DNA of 64,000 bases from Brevundimonas sp. GTDB taxonomy: Bacteria; Pseudomonadota; Alphaproteobacteria; Caulobacterales; Caulobacteraceae. The notes beneath the pieces were generated by a model. That model saw only the letters and a list, made by a program, of their open reading frames with translations, made no database searches and was not told the DNA's origin. Each line of letters begins with the position of its first letter. The first letter of the stretch is position 1. This document shows, piece by piece, positions 1 through 7,974 of this stretch. A program made the translations under genes and the position numbers. The DNA is taken from contig NZ_JACESB010000004.1 in the NCBI RefSeq assembly GCF_013912005.1, positions 1 through 64,000 on the forward strand, in the 5' to 3' direction.

Positions 1-77
1 GACCCCGGCGACCGCCAACGCCAGCCCGGCCGCCGCCGTCGGCGGCGGCCGGGCTGGCGTTGGCGGTCGCCGGGGTC
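1..77. repeat. Perfect 77-bp palindrome at the window edge
   Basis: Bases 1-38 are the exact reverse complement of bases 40-77, centred on base 39, with no mismatch. It lies inside the gspD reading frame and stays open, giving an Ala/Pro then Gly/Arg-rich stretch. Because the centre is at 39, the arms may continue left of the window. A perfect fold-back exactly at an edge is typical of a contig-end artefact, but a genuine inverted repeat in the gspD linker cannot be excluded. Confidence 0.9.
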
Positions 78-934
78 GGCTGCTGGCCGACGATCTGCTG
101 CAGCACCGGCAGCAGCTGCTCGGCGTTGGCGTGCTCGAGGAACACCACCTTCACGTCGTCGGCGGACTCCGCGCGGCGGTCGAGATCCTCGATCAGCGGC
201 CGCACCCGCGCCACCGCCGCCGGGTCGCCGCGCAGCACCACCGAGTTGGAGCTCTCGACCGGCGTCACCGAAACCATGCCCTGGCCCGGCTGCCCGCCTG
301 GCGGGGCCAGCACGGCCTGCATCACGGCCGCGATCTCGCGCGCCGAGGAGTTCTCCAGCGTCACCACCTCGAAGCTGGCCCGGTCGACGTCGATGCGGCC
401 GATCAGGGCGCGGATGCGGGCCAGGTTGTCGGCGAAGTCGGCCACGACGACGCTGTTGGCGCCGGGGTTGGGCAGCACCTGACCCTGGGCGCCGACCAGC
501 GGACGGATGGTCTCGGCCGCCGAGGTCGCGTCGATGTGCCGGAGCTGGAACACCTCGGTGGCGAAGCGCTCGGCCCCGACCGTGGCCGGTCCCTGCGCCG
601 CCGTCGCCGCCGGGCTGATGCGGTAGGCGCCCGAGGGCGTCGGCGTGACCACCAGGCCGTTCGCGCGCAGCGTCGAGAGGAAGACCTCGAACAGCTCGTT
701 CCGGCCCAGCGGCCGCTCGCTCGTCACCGTCACCGTCCCGGTCACGGCGGGGTCGACGATGAAGGTGCGGCCGGTGGAGCGCGCGACGTCCTGGATGAAG
801 GCGCGGATGTCGGCGCCCTGCACGTTCAGGGTCTGCCGCCCGGACTGGGCCATGGCCGGCGCCGCCGACAGCGGCCCCTGCGCCGCCAGGGCGGCCGCGA
901 GGGCGAGACGGGAGAGTGTGCGGCGAAGTCGCAT
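1..934 (-). CDS. gspD: Type II secretion secretin GspD, N-terminal part
   Basis: Outer-membrane secretin of the type II secretion system, cut by the left edge; 311 codons are visible. The start ATG (932-934) overlaps the gspC stop by one base. Residues 1-30 form a signal peptide ending in AMAQ. An N0-type domain follows (LNVQGADIRAFIQDVARSTG onward), then N1/N2 modules of KH-like repeats (for example VVADFADNLARIRALIGRID and VVLRGDPAAVARVRPLIEDL). The membrane-embedded secretin domain is outside the window. The last 26 or so codons lie in the edge palindrome, so residues beyond about 285 are doubtful. It follows gspC as in canonical gsp operons. Confidence 0.9.
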   Translation of the reverse strand, partial: MRLRRTLSRLALAAALAAQGPLSAAPAMAQSGRQTLNVQGADIRAFIQDVARSTGRTFIVDPAVTGTVTVTSERPLGRNELFEVFLSTLRANGLVVTPTPSGAYRISPAATAAQGPATVGAERFATEVFQLRHIDATSAAETIRPLVGAQGQVLPNPGANSVVVADFADNLARIRALIGRIDVDRASFEVVTLENSSAREIAAVMQAVLAPPGGQPGQGMVSVTPVESSNSVVLRGDPAAVARVRPLIEDLDRRAESADDVKVVFLEHANAEQLLPVLQQIVGQQPTPATANASPAAADGGGRAGVGGRRG

Positions 935-1776
935 CAGCGGCCTGTTCCCAGTGTCAGAGTCTGTTCGACGCCGCCGCGCTCGACGCGCAGCTCGACGTTG
1001 GTCGCGCCGGCCAGCCGGTCGCGCAGCCCGGCGATCCGGGCGGGATTGTCCAGTCGCTCGCCGTCGACGGCGACGACCACGTCGCCGGTCCTCAGCCCGG
1101 CCGAGGCCAGCGGCCCGTCAAGCGCGCCGGTGACGGTGAAGCCGTCCACCCGCAAGCCCTTCATGCGCGGGCGCAGACCGGCCTGGGCGGCGACGCGCGC
1201 CGGATCGACGGCGGCGGCGGCCGGCGCGGGCGCCGGCGGCTCGGGCGTCACCGTCTGCGGGGTCGCCGGCGGCGGCGGCGGCGGGGCCGCGCCCACCGGG
1301 GTGTCGCTGAAGATCAGCCGCGTGACCGAGGCCCCGCGCGCGAGGGTGACGAAATCCGGGCCGACCGATTGCAGCACCAGCCCCGGCTCGACCTCTTCCC
1401 CCGTCGCCACCGAAACCTGTCGGCCGTCGGCCAGGCCGATGATCGCGGATCCGCCGCCGGCGCCGTCGGCGCGCACGCCGTACAGGCGCATCTGACTGCC
1501 CCCCGCGGCCGTCGCCTCGGCGAGGCTGCCTTGGGCGCCGGTGCGGAAGAAGGCGTCGAAGCGTTGGAAGACGGCGTAGTCGACGGGCTTCGCCGACGGC
1601 CGGGGCGCGTCCGTCGCCGCCGCCGGCGGCGGCTCGAGGAAGATCCAGACCAGCCGCCCGGCCTGCACGGTCAGCGCCAGCACGAGGGCGACCTCGACCG
1701 CCAGCCGGAGCCGGTCCGGCCGCGCCGCCAGCTGCTGGCGGATCCCGCTGCTCCAGTTCTGTATCGCACCGATCAC
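934..1776 (-). CDS. gspC: Type II secretion inner-membrane protein GspC
   Basis: GspC links the inner-membrane T2SS platform to the secretin and helps select substrates. The 280-aa protein has a short cytoplasmic N-terminus, one membrane segment at about residues 24-44 (LRLAVEVALVLALTVQAGRL), a Pro/Ala linker, an HR domain (about 65-155, with MRLYGVRADGAGGGSAIIGL) and, after a Pro-rich linker, a C-terminal PDZ-like domain (about 195-280, with ASAGLRTGDVVVAVDGERL). The stop overlaps the gspD start (TGATG), so the two are translationally coupled. It is the first gene of this gsp operon; the 181 bases up to the TonB receptor should hold the promoter, but I see no convincing box. Confidence 0.9.
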   Translation of the reverse strand: MIGAIQNWSSGIRQQLAARPDRLRLAVEVALVLALTVQAGRLVWIFLEPPPAAATDAPRPSAKPVDYAVFQRFDAFFRTGAQGSLAEATAAGGSQMRLYGVRADGAGGGSAIIGLADGRQVSVATGEEVEPGLVLQSVGPDFVTLARGASVTRLIFSDTPVGAAPPPPPPATPQTVTPEPPAPAPAAAAVDPARVAAQAGLRPRMKGLRVDGFTVTGALDGPLASAGLRTGDVVVAVDGERLDNPARIAGLRDRLAGATNVELRVERGGVEQTLTLGTGR

Positions 1777-1912
1777 TGGGCCGCCCCGCGGGCCCCGACG
1801 GCCCGGGCCGACTTCTAGAACGATCGTCCGTGTCCGGGCTTCACGGCCGGATGACGCCGAAGAGAACTTGCCGTGACGGTTGCACCGGACACGGAGCGAT
1901 TGTCGCGCAAAC

Positions 1913-1952
1913 GTCGCCGGCGAGGGGGCGGGCTCGCCACCCCCTCGCCGGC
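1913..1952 (-). terminator. Stem-loop terminator after the TonB receptor
   Basis: Thirteen-base perfect arms at 1916-1928 and 1940-1952 (GCCGGCGAGGGGG and its complement) with an 11-base loop, five bases past the receptor stop codon. The T-tract on the minus strand is short (GTTTG), so it may be only partly intrinsic. Confidence 0.65.
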
Positions 1953-1957
1953 TGCGA

Positions 1958-4612
1958 TCAGAAGCGCGCGGTCAGGCTGGCCGAGACGCTCGAACCGAGA
2001 TCGTAGCTGTTGATCCGGATCTTGTTGCCCAGCTCCTGATGCTCGTCGAAGTCGGTGCCGAGCAGGTTGCGGAACTCCAGCGCCAGGCCCAGTTCGCGGC
2101 CCATGACGTCGAAGTCGCGGCGGTAGACGAAGTCGAGGAAGACGCCCGGCTCCTGGACGTAGTCCGGCTCGCGCACCCCGCCCTGGCCGGCGCCGCGCGC
2201 GGTGATCCGCTCGCTCACGTAGTTGACGATGATCGTCGCCTGCGACCGGGCCACGTCGTCTTCCCAGCCCAGCTGCAGGTTGGCGACGTGCTCCGACTGA
2301 CCCTGCAGGCGGCTGCCGTCGGTGACGAAGAACTGCGCCGGCGAGGGGGCCCCGCCGCCCGACAGGTCGTAGACCACGTCGTCGGCGCCGGCCATCACCT
2401 CGGAGTCGGACCAGGTGTAGTTGGCCTGCACCAGCCAGCGCTTGTCGGAGATGAAGGCCATGCCGGCCTCGGGGAACTCCCAGTACTTCTTGGCCTCCAG
2501 CTCCGCCCCGAAGATGCGGGCCTTGGGCGCGTTCAGGTAGGACTGCTGGCGGGTGTTGCCGACGTCGACGACCACCGCCTCCACCGGACGCTCCAGATCC
2601 TTGAAGAAGACGCCGGCCGTCAGATACTGCTGCTGGGCGAAGTACCATTCGTAGCGCGCGTCGACGTTCAGGATCTCGGTGTCGACGAGGTAGGGGTTGC
2701 CGATGAAGGTCCGGTCCGACTCGGGATCGGTGTAGGCCTGCGGCGCCAGCTCGCGGAACTGCGGACGGCCGATCGTCTTCGACGCGCCCAGACGCAGCTG
2801 CATGTCCTCGGCGAAGTTCCACGTCACCGTCGCCGACGGCAGCCAGTACTGCTCCTCGATGGTCGTCGGGGCGTAGGGCGCCGCGCCTCCGAACAGGTCG
2901 CGCGGAGTCACCGACTGCTCGCCGTCCTCGTAGCGGACGCCGACCGTGGTGCGGACCAGCGGCACGATCTCGGCGTCGACCATGGCGTAGGCCGCGTTGA
3001 CCTGCAGGTCGGCGTCATAGGCGCTGGCGCCGTTGGTGCCGGCGATCTCGCGGATTTCGAGCGTGGTCGGGTTGATGTTGAAGTCCGAGAACAGGAAGTC
3101 GACGCGGGACTTCCGTTGCTCGTCCGTCAGCCCGTTGACCGCCACGAACTGCAGGTCGCGGCGCTCGGCCTCGCGGCTGTTGTCCATCGAGGCGACGCCG
3201 ACGCTGAACACCGCCTCGCGGGCGTCGGACAGCGGCAGCACATAGCTCAGGTCCACGCCGCCCGACAGCAGGTCGTCGTCCAGCTCGGAGAACGAGATCA
3301 GGTTGCCCTGGACGTTGTGGATGTAGTCGCCGGCCGCGTTGACCCCGTACTGGAAGCGCGTCTCGTACGGCGCGTCGCGCGAGGTCGTCGCCCAGGCCAC
3401 CCGCCAGTCGAGGCCCAGCGAACCGTCGGCGAACCAGTGCTCGCCCGCCAGCTGGGTGCTGAACAGCTGCCGCACGAACCACTCGGTGTAGTCGTTGCGG
3501 ATCACGCCGCCGCCGGCGTCGAAGTCCGGCCCCGCTTCCGTGCGGGCCTCCTTGGTGGTGTTGCGGACGAACAGGTTGGTCCACTTCACCTCGTGATCCG
3601 GCCGGCTCAGCGACAGGGAGGTCAGGAGGTTCAGCTGCACGTCATTCTGGTTCGACTCGGTGGCGTAGCTCGTCACCGGCACGAGGTCGGTCCCCTGGAA
3701 CTGGCCCTTCTCCCGCACGCCGTCGCGGTGCCGCCAGCTGTTGTCGTAGCCGGCGGCGACGACGAGGCCGAGCGTGCCGAGGCTGGAGTCCGAGGACAGG
3801 CCGCCGGCGAGGTCGACGCCGAAGTCGACCGGGGTGGTCTGCCGCTGCAGCAGGCGCAGCGGCGCGTTGACCAGCGACTGACCGATGGTCTGCAGCTCGT
3901 TGGCGGTGAAGGCGCCCGGGGCGATCTGCTGACCCGAGGCGAAGGCCAGCGCCAGCGGACCCGGCACGTCGCGGGTGCCGTCGTCGAAGCTCGTCCAGTC
4001 GGAGTCGGAGCCGTAGTAGACCAGCCCCTCCTTGTTGGTGGTCTCGGAGTGGGCGCCGACCGAGGCGCCGAAGCTGAAGAAGCTGTCGGCGGGAGCGTCG
4101 ATGGTCTCGAGGTCAAGGACCCCGCCGCCGAACTCGCCCGGATAGTTGGCCGAGTAGGACTTCTGGACGGTGACGCCCGCCAGGATGCTGGACGGGAACA
4201 GGTCCAGCGGCACCACCCGCTGCAGCGGCTCCGGGCTGGGCAGCGGCGAACCGTTGAGCAGGGCCGACGAATAGCGCTCGCCGAGGCCGCGCACATAGAC
4301 GAAGCGGCTGTCGACGACGGTCAGGCCGGTGACCCGCGCCAGGGCGCCGGCCGCGTCGCTGTCGCCCGTCCGCTGCAGGTCCTCGGTGGTGAGGAAGGCC
4401 GCGACTTCGGAGCTTTCGCGGTTCGGCTCCGGAATGTTCCGGCCCAGCACCACGATCTCGTCGAGGGTCGAGCTCTCGTCTTCCTGCGGCTCGGCGGTCT
4501 GGGCGGCCGGCGCCTGTTGGGCGGCCGGAGTTTGGGCGAAGGCCGCGGCCGGCGCGACCAGGGCGCTGGTGGCCAGCAGGACCCCGCTCAGGGTCAGGGA
4601 GAGAGTCTTCAT
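1958..4612 (-). CDS. TonB-dependent outer-membrane receptor
   Basis: Energy-dependent outer-membrane transporter, 884 aa. I start it at the ATG at 4610-4612, which begins a clean signal peptide (MKTLSLTLSGVLLATSALVA...AFAQ); the open frame upstream is Arg-rich and not signal-like. After a Gln/Ala-rich spacer comes a TonB-box-like segment (LDEIVVLGRNI), a plug domain (about 55-190, with YVRGLGERYSSALLNG and YPGEFGGGVLDLET), then a beta-barrel ending in Phe (LTARF). It lies 82 bases downstream of the beta-helix lipoprotein on the same strand, so the two are probably co-transcribed. A stem-loop follows the stop. The substrate is not evident. The neighbouring gsp genes suggest a link with type II secretion. 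Confidence 0.88.
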   Translation of the reverse strand: MKTLSLTLSGVLLATSALVAPAAAFAQTPAAQQAPAAQTAEPQEDESSTLDEIVVLGRNIPEPNRESSEVAAFLTTEDLQRTGDSDAAGALARVTGLTVVDSRFVYVRGLGERYSSALLNGSPLPSPEPLQRVVPLDLFPSSILAGVTVQKSYSANYPGEFGGGVLDLETIDAPADSFFSFGASVGAHSETTNKEGLVYYGSDSDWTSFDDGTRDVPGPLALAFASGQQIAPGAFTANELQTIGQSLVNAPLRLLQRQTTPVDFGVDLAGGLSSDSSLGTLGLVVAAGYDNSWRHRDGVREKGQFQGTDLVPVTSYATESNQNDVQLNLLTSLSLSRPDHEVKWTNLFVRNTTKEARTEAGPDFDAGGGVIRNDYTEWFVRQLFSTQLAGEHWFADGSLGLDWRVAWATTSRDAPYETRFQYGVNAAGDYIHNVQGNLISFSELDDDLLSGGVDLSYVLPLSDAREAVFSVGVASMDNSREAERRDLQFVAVNGLTDEQRKSRVDFLFSDFNINPTTLEIREIAGTNGASAYDADLQVNAAYAMVDAEIVPLVRTTVGVRYEDGEQSVTPRDLFGGAAPYAPTTIEEQYWLPSATVTWNFAEDMQLRLGASKTIGRPQFRELAPQAYTDPESDRTFIGNPYLVDTEILNVDARYEWYFAQQQYLTAGVFFKDLERPVEAVVVDVGNTRQQSYLNAPKARIFGAELEAKKYWEFPEAGMAFISDKRWLVQANYTWSDSEVMAGADDVVYDLSGGGAPSPAQFFVTDGSRLQGQSEHVANLQLGWEDDVARSQATIIVNYVSERITARGAGQGGVREPDYVQEPGVFLDFVYRRDFDVMGRELGLALEFRNLLGTDFDEHQELGNKIRINSYDLGSSVSASLTARF

Positions 4613-4694
4613 GATCGACGCCTTGAAGGGAGTTCGGAGGGGGACGCGACGGCTCGGGCGGCGGCCCCGGAGGGCCGCCGCCACATGTCCGTGA

Positions 4695-6209
4695 TCAGCA
4701 GGGCTGACCGTCGGTCAGGCCGCAGGTCCAGCCGCGCCACCAGGTGTCGGAGGCGTTCTGGACGGCGCCGATGTAGGTCGTCGGCGTGAACCAGCTGTAG
4801 ACCGCCGACGCGTTGGTCGGCGTCACCGCCGCCTCGTTGGCGCCGTTGATGAAGGTCAGCGTCTGGTTCGAGATCGAGGTGCCCGAGGCCGGCGCGGTCA
4901 GGGTCGAGGTCCCGTTCGCGGTGTTGCCCGTGCCGGCGGTGAAGACGGCCTGCGAGGCGGCCGCGTTGCCGGGACGGTACGGGATGGCGCACGACATGAA
5001 CACCGAGGTGAAGGTCGGCGCCACAGACTGGGTGTCCGCGTCGGCGATGGCGAGGCAGCCCGCGGCCGAACCGGCGACGTTCGTGAACACCGAGTTGATG
5101 ATCGTCGGATCGGTGCCGGTGTCGAAGTGGGCGACGGTGTGGGCGTCGGACGGGGCGTTGCGGCCGACCAGCGTCCAGTTGGCGATCTTCGGCTGCGAGT
5201 TGTAGCGCGAGGCGATCGGGATCGAGGTCGGGGCCGAGGAGAACTCGAAGCCGGCCGAGCGGCTGGTCGAGTTCGGGGCGCGCTGGGTGACGATCCCGAA
5301 CTGGGCGCCGCCGCGCCAGCCGGTGTCAGTGTCCAGACCGTCGTCGTCGGCGCCGTTGATGACGATGTGGCGCAGGTTGACGTTGCCGCCGAAGATTTCG
5401 ATGCCGTCGTCCGAGCTGTTGTACGACTGGACGTACTCGATGGTCGTGCCCGAGCCGACGCCGGCCAGGGTCAGGGCCTGCAGCTCGTTGCCGGTCGAGA
5501 TCTCGAAGCCCGAGTACTTGATCTGGACGTAGCGCAGGCGGCCCGAGTTATCGGCCGGGGTGTTGCCGCCGTAGAAGGCGCTGGTGCCCTCGACCTGGCC
5601 GGTGCAGGTGACCGGGGCGGTCAGCTGGCAGTTGGCCTGCGGCGCGCGGCCGGCGATGACGATGCCGCCCCACTGGCCCTGCGAGTTCGCCGTCGCGGTG
5701 CCTTCGATGTTCTGGCGGCTGGTGAAGATGATCGGGTTGGAGGCGGTGCCTTCAGCGAAGATCTGCGAGCCGCGGTTGACCAGCAGGTAGTCGTTGCCGC
5801 TCGAGGCGAAGATGCGGACGCCGGCCTCGATGGTCAGGATGCCCTGGGTGCTGCCCGCGATCGGGGCGGCGGGATCGACGCCGCGGTCGGTGCCGACCGA
5901 GGTGCGGCCGCTGATGGCGTAGATGGTGCCGGCGCGCAGCGGCACCGTCAGGTTGCCGTCGATCTGCTGCGGCAGCTGGCAGACGCGCAGGGTGTTGTTG
6001 GCGATGAGGCCGACGTTGGCGAAGCCGGTCGGGCAATCCGCGGCCGGGGTGCCCGGGGGCGGAGTGGTCGGGCCGCCGCCGCCGCCGCCGCCGCCGTTGC
6101 CGAAGTCGCCCTCGCCGGGCGAGGCCACTTCGGCGCCGCCGCCGCAGGCGGCCAGGGCGAGGGCGCTGGCGGAGATCGCCAGAAGGGTTGTCAGTCGGAG
6201 GCCGGTCAT
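4695..6209 (-). CDS. Secreted beta-helix lipoprotein, partner of the TonB receptor
   Basis: Predicted lipoprotein of 504 aa. I start it at ATG 6209 (GTG 6218 is an in-frame alternative) because this gives a typical lipoprotein signal with lipobox LAAC and Cys22 as the lipidated residue. A Gly-rich tether (GEGDFGNGGGGGGGG) follows, then a long region of parallel beta-helix character (WGGIVIAGRAP, LRYVQIKYSGFEI, TTIEYVQSYNSSDDGIEIFG, LRHIVINGADDDGLD). The C-terminus is Trp/Cys-rich (WWRGWTCGLTDGQPC). The function is not known to me. The long flexible tether, the adjacent TonB receptor and the gspC/gspD/gspO neighbours suggest a surface-exposed lipoprotein delivered by the T2SS that captures ligand for the receptor; this is inference. 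Confidence 0.8.
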   Translation of the reverse strand: MTGLRLTTLLAISASALALAACGGGAEVASPGEGDFGNGGGGGGGGPTTPPPGTPAADCPTGFANVGLIANNTLRVCQLPQQIDGNLTVPLRAGTIYAISGRTSVGTDRGVDPAAPIAGSTQGILTIEAGVRIFASSGNDYLLVNRGSQIFAEGTASNPIIFTSRQNIEGTATANSQGQWGGIVIAGRAPQANCQLTAPVTCTGQVEGTSAFYGGNTPADNSGRLRYVQIKYSGFEISTGNELQALTLAGVGSGTTIEYVQSYNSSDDGIEIFGGNVNLRHIVINGADDDGLDTDTGWRGGAQFGIVTQRAPNSTSRSAGFEFSSAPTSIPIASRYNSQPKIANWTLVGRNAPSDAHTVAHFDTGTDPTIINSVFTNVAGSAAGCLAIADADTQSVAPTFTSVFMSCAIPYRPGNAAASQAVFTAGTGNTANGTSTLTAPASGTSISNQTLTFINGANEAAVTPTNASAVYSWFTPTTYIGAVQNASDTWWRGWTCGLTDGQPC

Positions 6210-6334
6210 CGTTTTCACCGTGTCTGGTCCAGAGGTATGGCTCGACAGGTGCGACCCGACGCACATTCACGTCGTGACGACTGAGATCGCCCCCTGCCCG
6301 GGCCTTGGCTAGACGGACCATGTGACACCGAGGA

Positions 6335-6391
6335 CGCCGAACGGTGACGGTTGGCGCGCGCTTGTGTGAAGTTGTTTTCGCCGTTCGGTGA
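6335..6391. promoter_or_regulatory. Paired CGCCGNNCGGTGA elements in the lipoprotein/gspO divergent promoter region
   Basis: The 269-base region between the divergent lipoprotein and gspO genes holds two near-identical 13-mers at 6335-6347 and 6379-6391 (CGCCGAACGGTGA and CGCCGTTCGGTGA, 11 of 13 identical), 44 bases apart, about four helical turns. Each core (CCGAACGG or CCGTTCGG) is the reverse complement of the other. This is what an operator pair could look like; the regulator is unknown. Confidence 0.35.
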
Positions 6392-6478
6392 AAGTCGCTC
6401 CCGGTACGGCGCGATCGTCACAAACCTGCGGTAGCGCACCGGCCGGGCACGGCTGACAGCCGGGCCGACGGAGGTTCG

Positions 6479-7138
6479 ATGGGCTTTCTCTCAGCATATC
6501 CGCCGGCGGCCCTGCTGGGCCTGGCCGGTCTGGCGATCGGCCCCGGGCTCGCCTGGACGGCCCGTCGCCTGCCGCAGGGCGCGGCGGCGCAGAGGGACGC
6601 CTTCCCGATGCGCTACCTCCTCGCCGCCGCGGTCGCCGCCGCCGTCGGCGTCGGCGCCGGCGTGGTGGAGAGCTCCGCGTCGGCGGCGGTGGTGACCGCC
6701 CTGCTGGGCTGGCATCTGCTGCTGATCGCCCTCGTCGACGGCGAGCACTACTGGTTGCCGGACCGGCTGACCCTGCCCCTGCTCGTCGCCGGGTTCGCCG
6801 CGGCCGCGGCGCTGGAGCGGCTGACCCTGCTCGATTCCGCGATCGGCGCGATCGCCGGCTTCGCGGTGCTGTGGCTGCTCGCGCGCGCCTACCGGGCGGT
6901 TCGCGGTCGGGAAGGGCTCGGCGGCGGGGATCCGGTGCTGCTCGCCGCCCTCGGGGCCTGGACCGGCTGGCAGGGCCTGCCCGCCGTCCTGCTCTGGGCG
7001 GCCCTCGCGGGACTGGCGGTCGTGCTCGGCCGCGCCGCCGCCGGTCGTCCGATGGCGGCCGCGGATCGCGTGCCGTTCGGCATCTTCCTGGCCCTCGGCG
7101 GCTGGCTGGTCTGGCTGCTCGGCCCGCCGGGCCTGTGA
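6479..7138 (+). CDS. gspO: Prepilin peptidase, GspO/PilD-like (A24 family)
   Basis: Membrane aspartic protease that cleaves the leader peptides of type II pseudopilins or type IV pilins. The 219-aa, multi-pass protein carries the two catalytic-Asp regions of the family: LIALVDGEHYWLPD (position of the usual D...IPD motif) and GLGGGDPVLLAALGAW (GxGD-type motif). It is short because it lacks the N-terminal cysteine/methyltransferase domain of classical PilD, so it probably only cleaves. The start is supported by GGAGG at 6470-6474. It is divergent from the lipoprotein gene and close to gspC/gspD, which fits a role in this T2SS. It could also serve a type IV pilus elsewhere in the genome. Confidence 0.85.
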   Translation: MGFLSAYPPAALLGLAGLAIGPGLAWTARRLPQGAAAQRDAFPMRYLLAAAVAAAVGVGAGVVESSASAAVVTALLGWHLLLIALVDGEHYWLPDRLTLPLLVAGFAAAAALERLTLLDSAIGAIAGFAVLWLLARAYRAVRGREGLGGGDPVLLAALGAWTGWQGLPAVLLWAALAGLAVVLGRAAAGRPMAAADRVPFGIFLALGGWLVWLLGPPGL

Positions 7139-7223
7139 CAGTCGCAAACCCGTTGGCGAACTGACAAGGAACCGACGACAGGCCGACGCAAATCTGTGGA
7201 ACGGCCGCGCTAGGTCTGCGGTG

Positions 7224-7595
7224 ATGACCGCGACCCGCAAGACCGACGCCGCCGCCGAGGCCCACTCCAACCGCCTGCTCGGGCAACGGCTGGCCCTGTT
7301 CCGCGCCGCCCGCGGCCTGCGCCTCGCGGACGTGGCCGAATCGGCGGGCGTCGGGCTGCAGCTGATCCAGCGCTATGAGTCCGGCGAAATGGCGGTGCCC
7401 TTCGGTCGCCTCGTGCGGCTGGCGGAAGCGCTCGGGGTCCCGCTCACCACCCTGCTGGGCGACACCTTCGACGGCGAGGCCGGAGAGGCCGCCGACGCCG
7501 GGGCCGTGCTCCAGATCGCCCGCATCGCCGGCCGGCTCCCGCCGGCCAAGCGCAGCGTCCTCGCCGCCATGGCGCGGGAGCTGGGCCGCCCCTGA
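7224..7595 (+). CDS. XRE-family DNA-binding regulator
   Basis: A 123-aa protein with an N-terminal helix-turn-helix of the lambda-Cro/XRE type (about residues 14-70: LGQRLALFRAARGLRLADVA, AGVGLQLIQRYESGEMAVPF). The short C-terminal tail (LQIARIAGRLPPAKRSVLAA) resembles the tail of small alphaproteobacterial regulators. A GTG directly before the ATG (7221) is an alternative start. The gene ends just before a stem-loop (7605-7621) and a stress-type promoter, so it is probably a separate unit from the following operon. Its target is unknown. Confidence 0.8.
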   Translation: MTATRKTDAAAEAHSNRLLGQRLALFRAARGLRLADVAESAGVGLQLIQRYESGEMAVPFGRLVRLAEALGVPLTTLLGDTFDGEAGEAADAGAVLQIARIAGRLPPAKRSVLAAMARELGRP

Positions 7596-7620
7596 GCGTC
7601 GGCGCCCCGCCGGCGGCGGG

Positions 7621-7645
7621 GGAACGTCGCCGCGTCTGCGTGGTT
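7621..7645 (+). promoter_or_regulatory. EcfG/SigT-type general-stress promoter
   Basis: GGAAC (7621-7625), 16 bases, then GGTT (7642-7645). This matches the alphaproteobacterial general-stress sigma pattern GGAAC-N18/19-TT (commonly written GGAAC-N16/17-CGTT). It lies 54 bases upstream of the SWIB gene and correctly oriented for the three-gene operon whose content (SDR related to stress proteins, SWIB, disordered protein) fits a stress regulon. Confidence 0.6.
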
Positions 7646-7698
7646 GGTCTGGCGGGCGGCGCCCTCCCGCGCCGTCCGCGCAACAGGGAGACGCGAAG

Positions 7699-7974
7699 AT
7701 GAGCCCGAACCAAGGACCCGGCGCCGGCGAGGAGAACGACGGCCTGCACCGTCCGCTGAACCTGTCCCCGGAACTCTCGCAGGTGGTCGGCGACGGCCCG
7801 ATGGGCCGGGCCGACGTGGTCAGCGGCCTGTGGGACTACATCAAGAAGAACGACCTGCAGGACGGCCAGGAGATCCGCGCCGACGAGCGGCTGAAGGCGG
7901 TGTTCGGCAAGGACCGCTTCGACATGTTCGAGATGAACGAGAAGCTCAACGATCACCTGGAGGAGGCGGAGTGA
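7699..7974 (+). CDS. SWIB/MDM2-domain protein
   Basis: A 91-aa protein with a hydrophilic N-terminus and a SWIB fold (about 20-88): LSQVVGDGPMGRADVVSGLW, then DYIKKNDLQDGQEIRADERL and FDMFEMNEKLNDHL. Bacterial SWIB proteins are small and mostly uncharacterised; the fold is related to eukaryotic chromatin-complex subunits and to a chlamydial Hc1/topoisomerase-associated domain. GGGAG at 7686-7690 supports the start. The stop overlaps the GTG start of the next gene by four bases (GTGA), so the two are translationally coupled. A stress-type promoter precedes it. Confidence 0.85.
   Translation: MSPNQGPGAGEENDGLHRPLNLSPELSQVVGDGPMGRADVVSGLWDYIKKNDLQDGQEIRADERLKAVFGKDRFDMFEMNEKLNDHLEEAE

Noticed and set aside
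1777-1957. Pho box upstream of gspC
   Set aside because: TGACGGTTG-like words are present but no 11-base-spaced CTGTCAT repeats.
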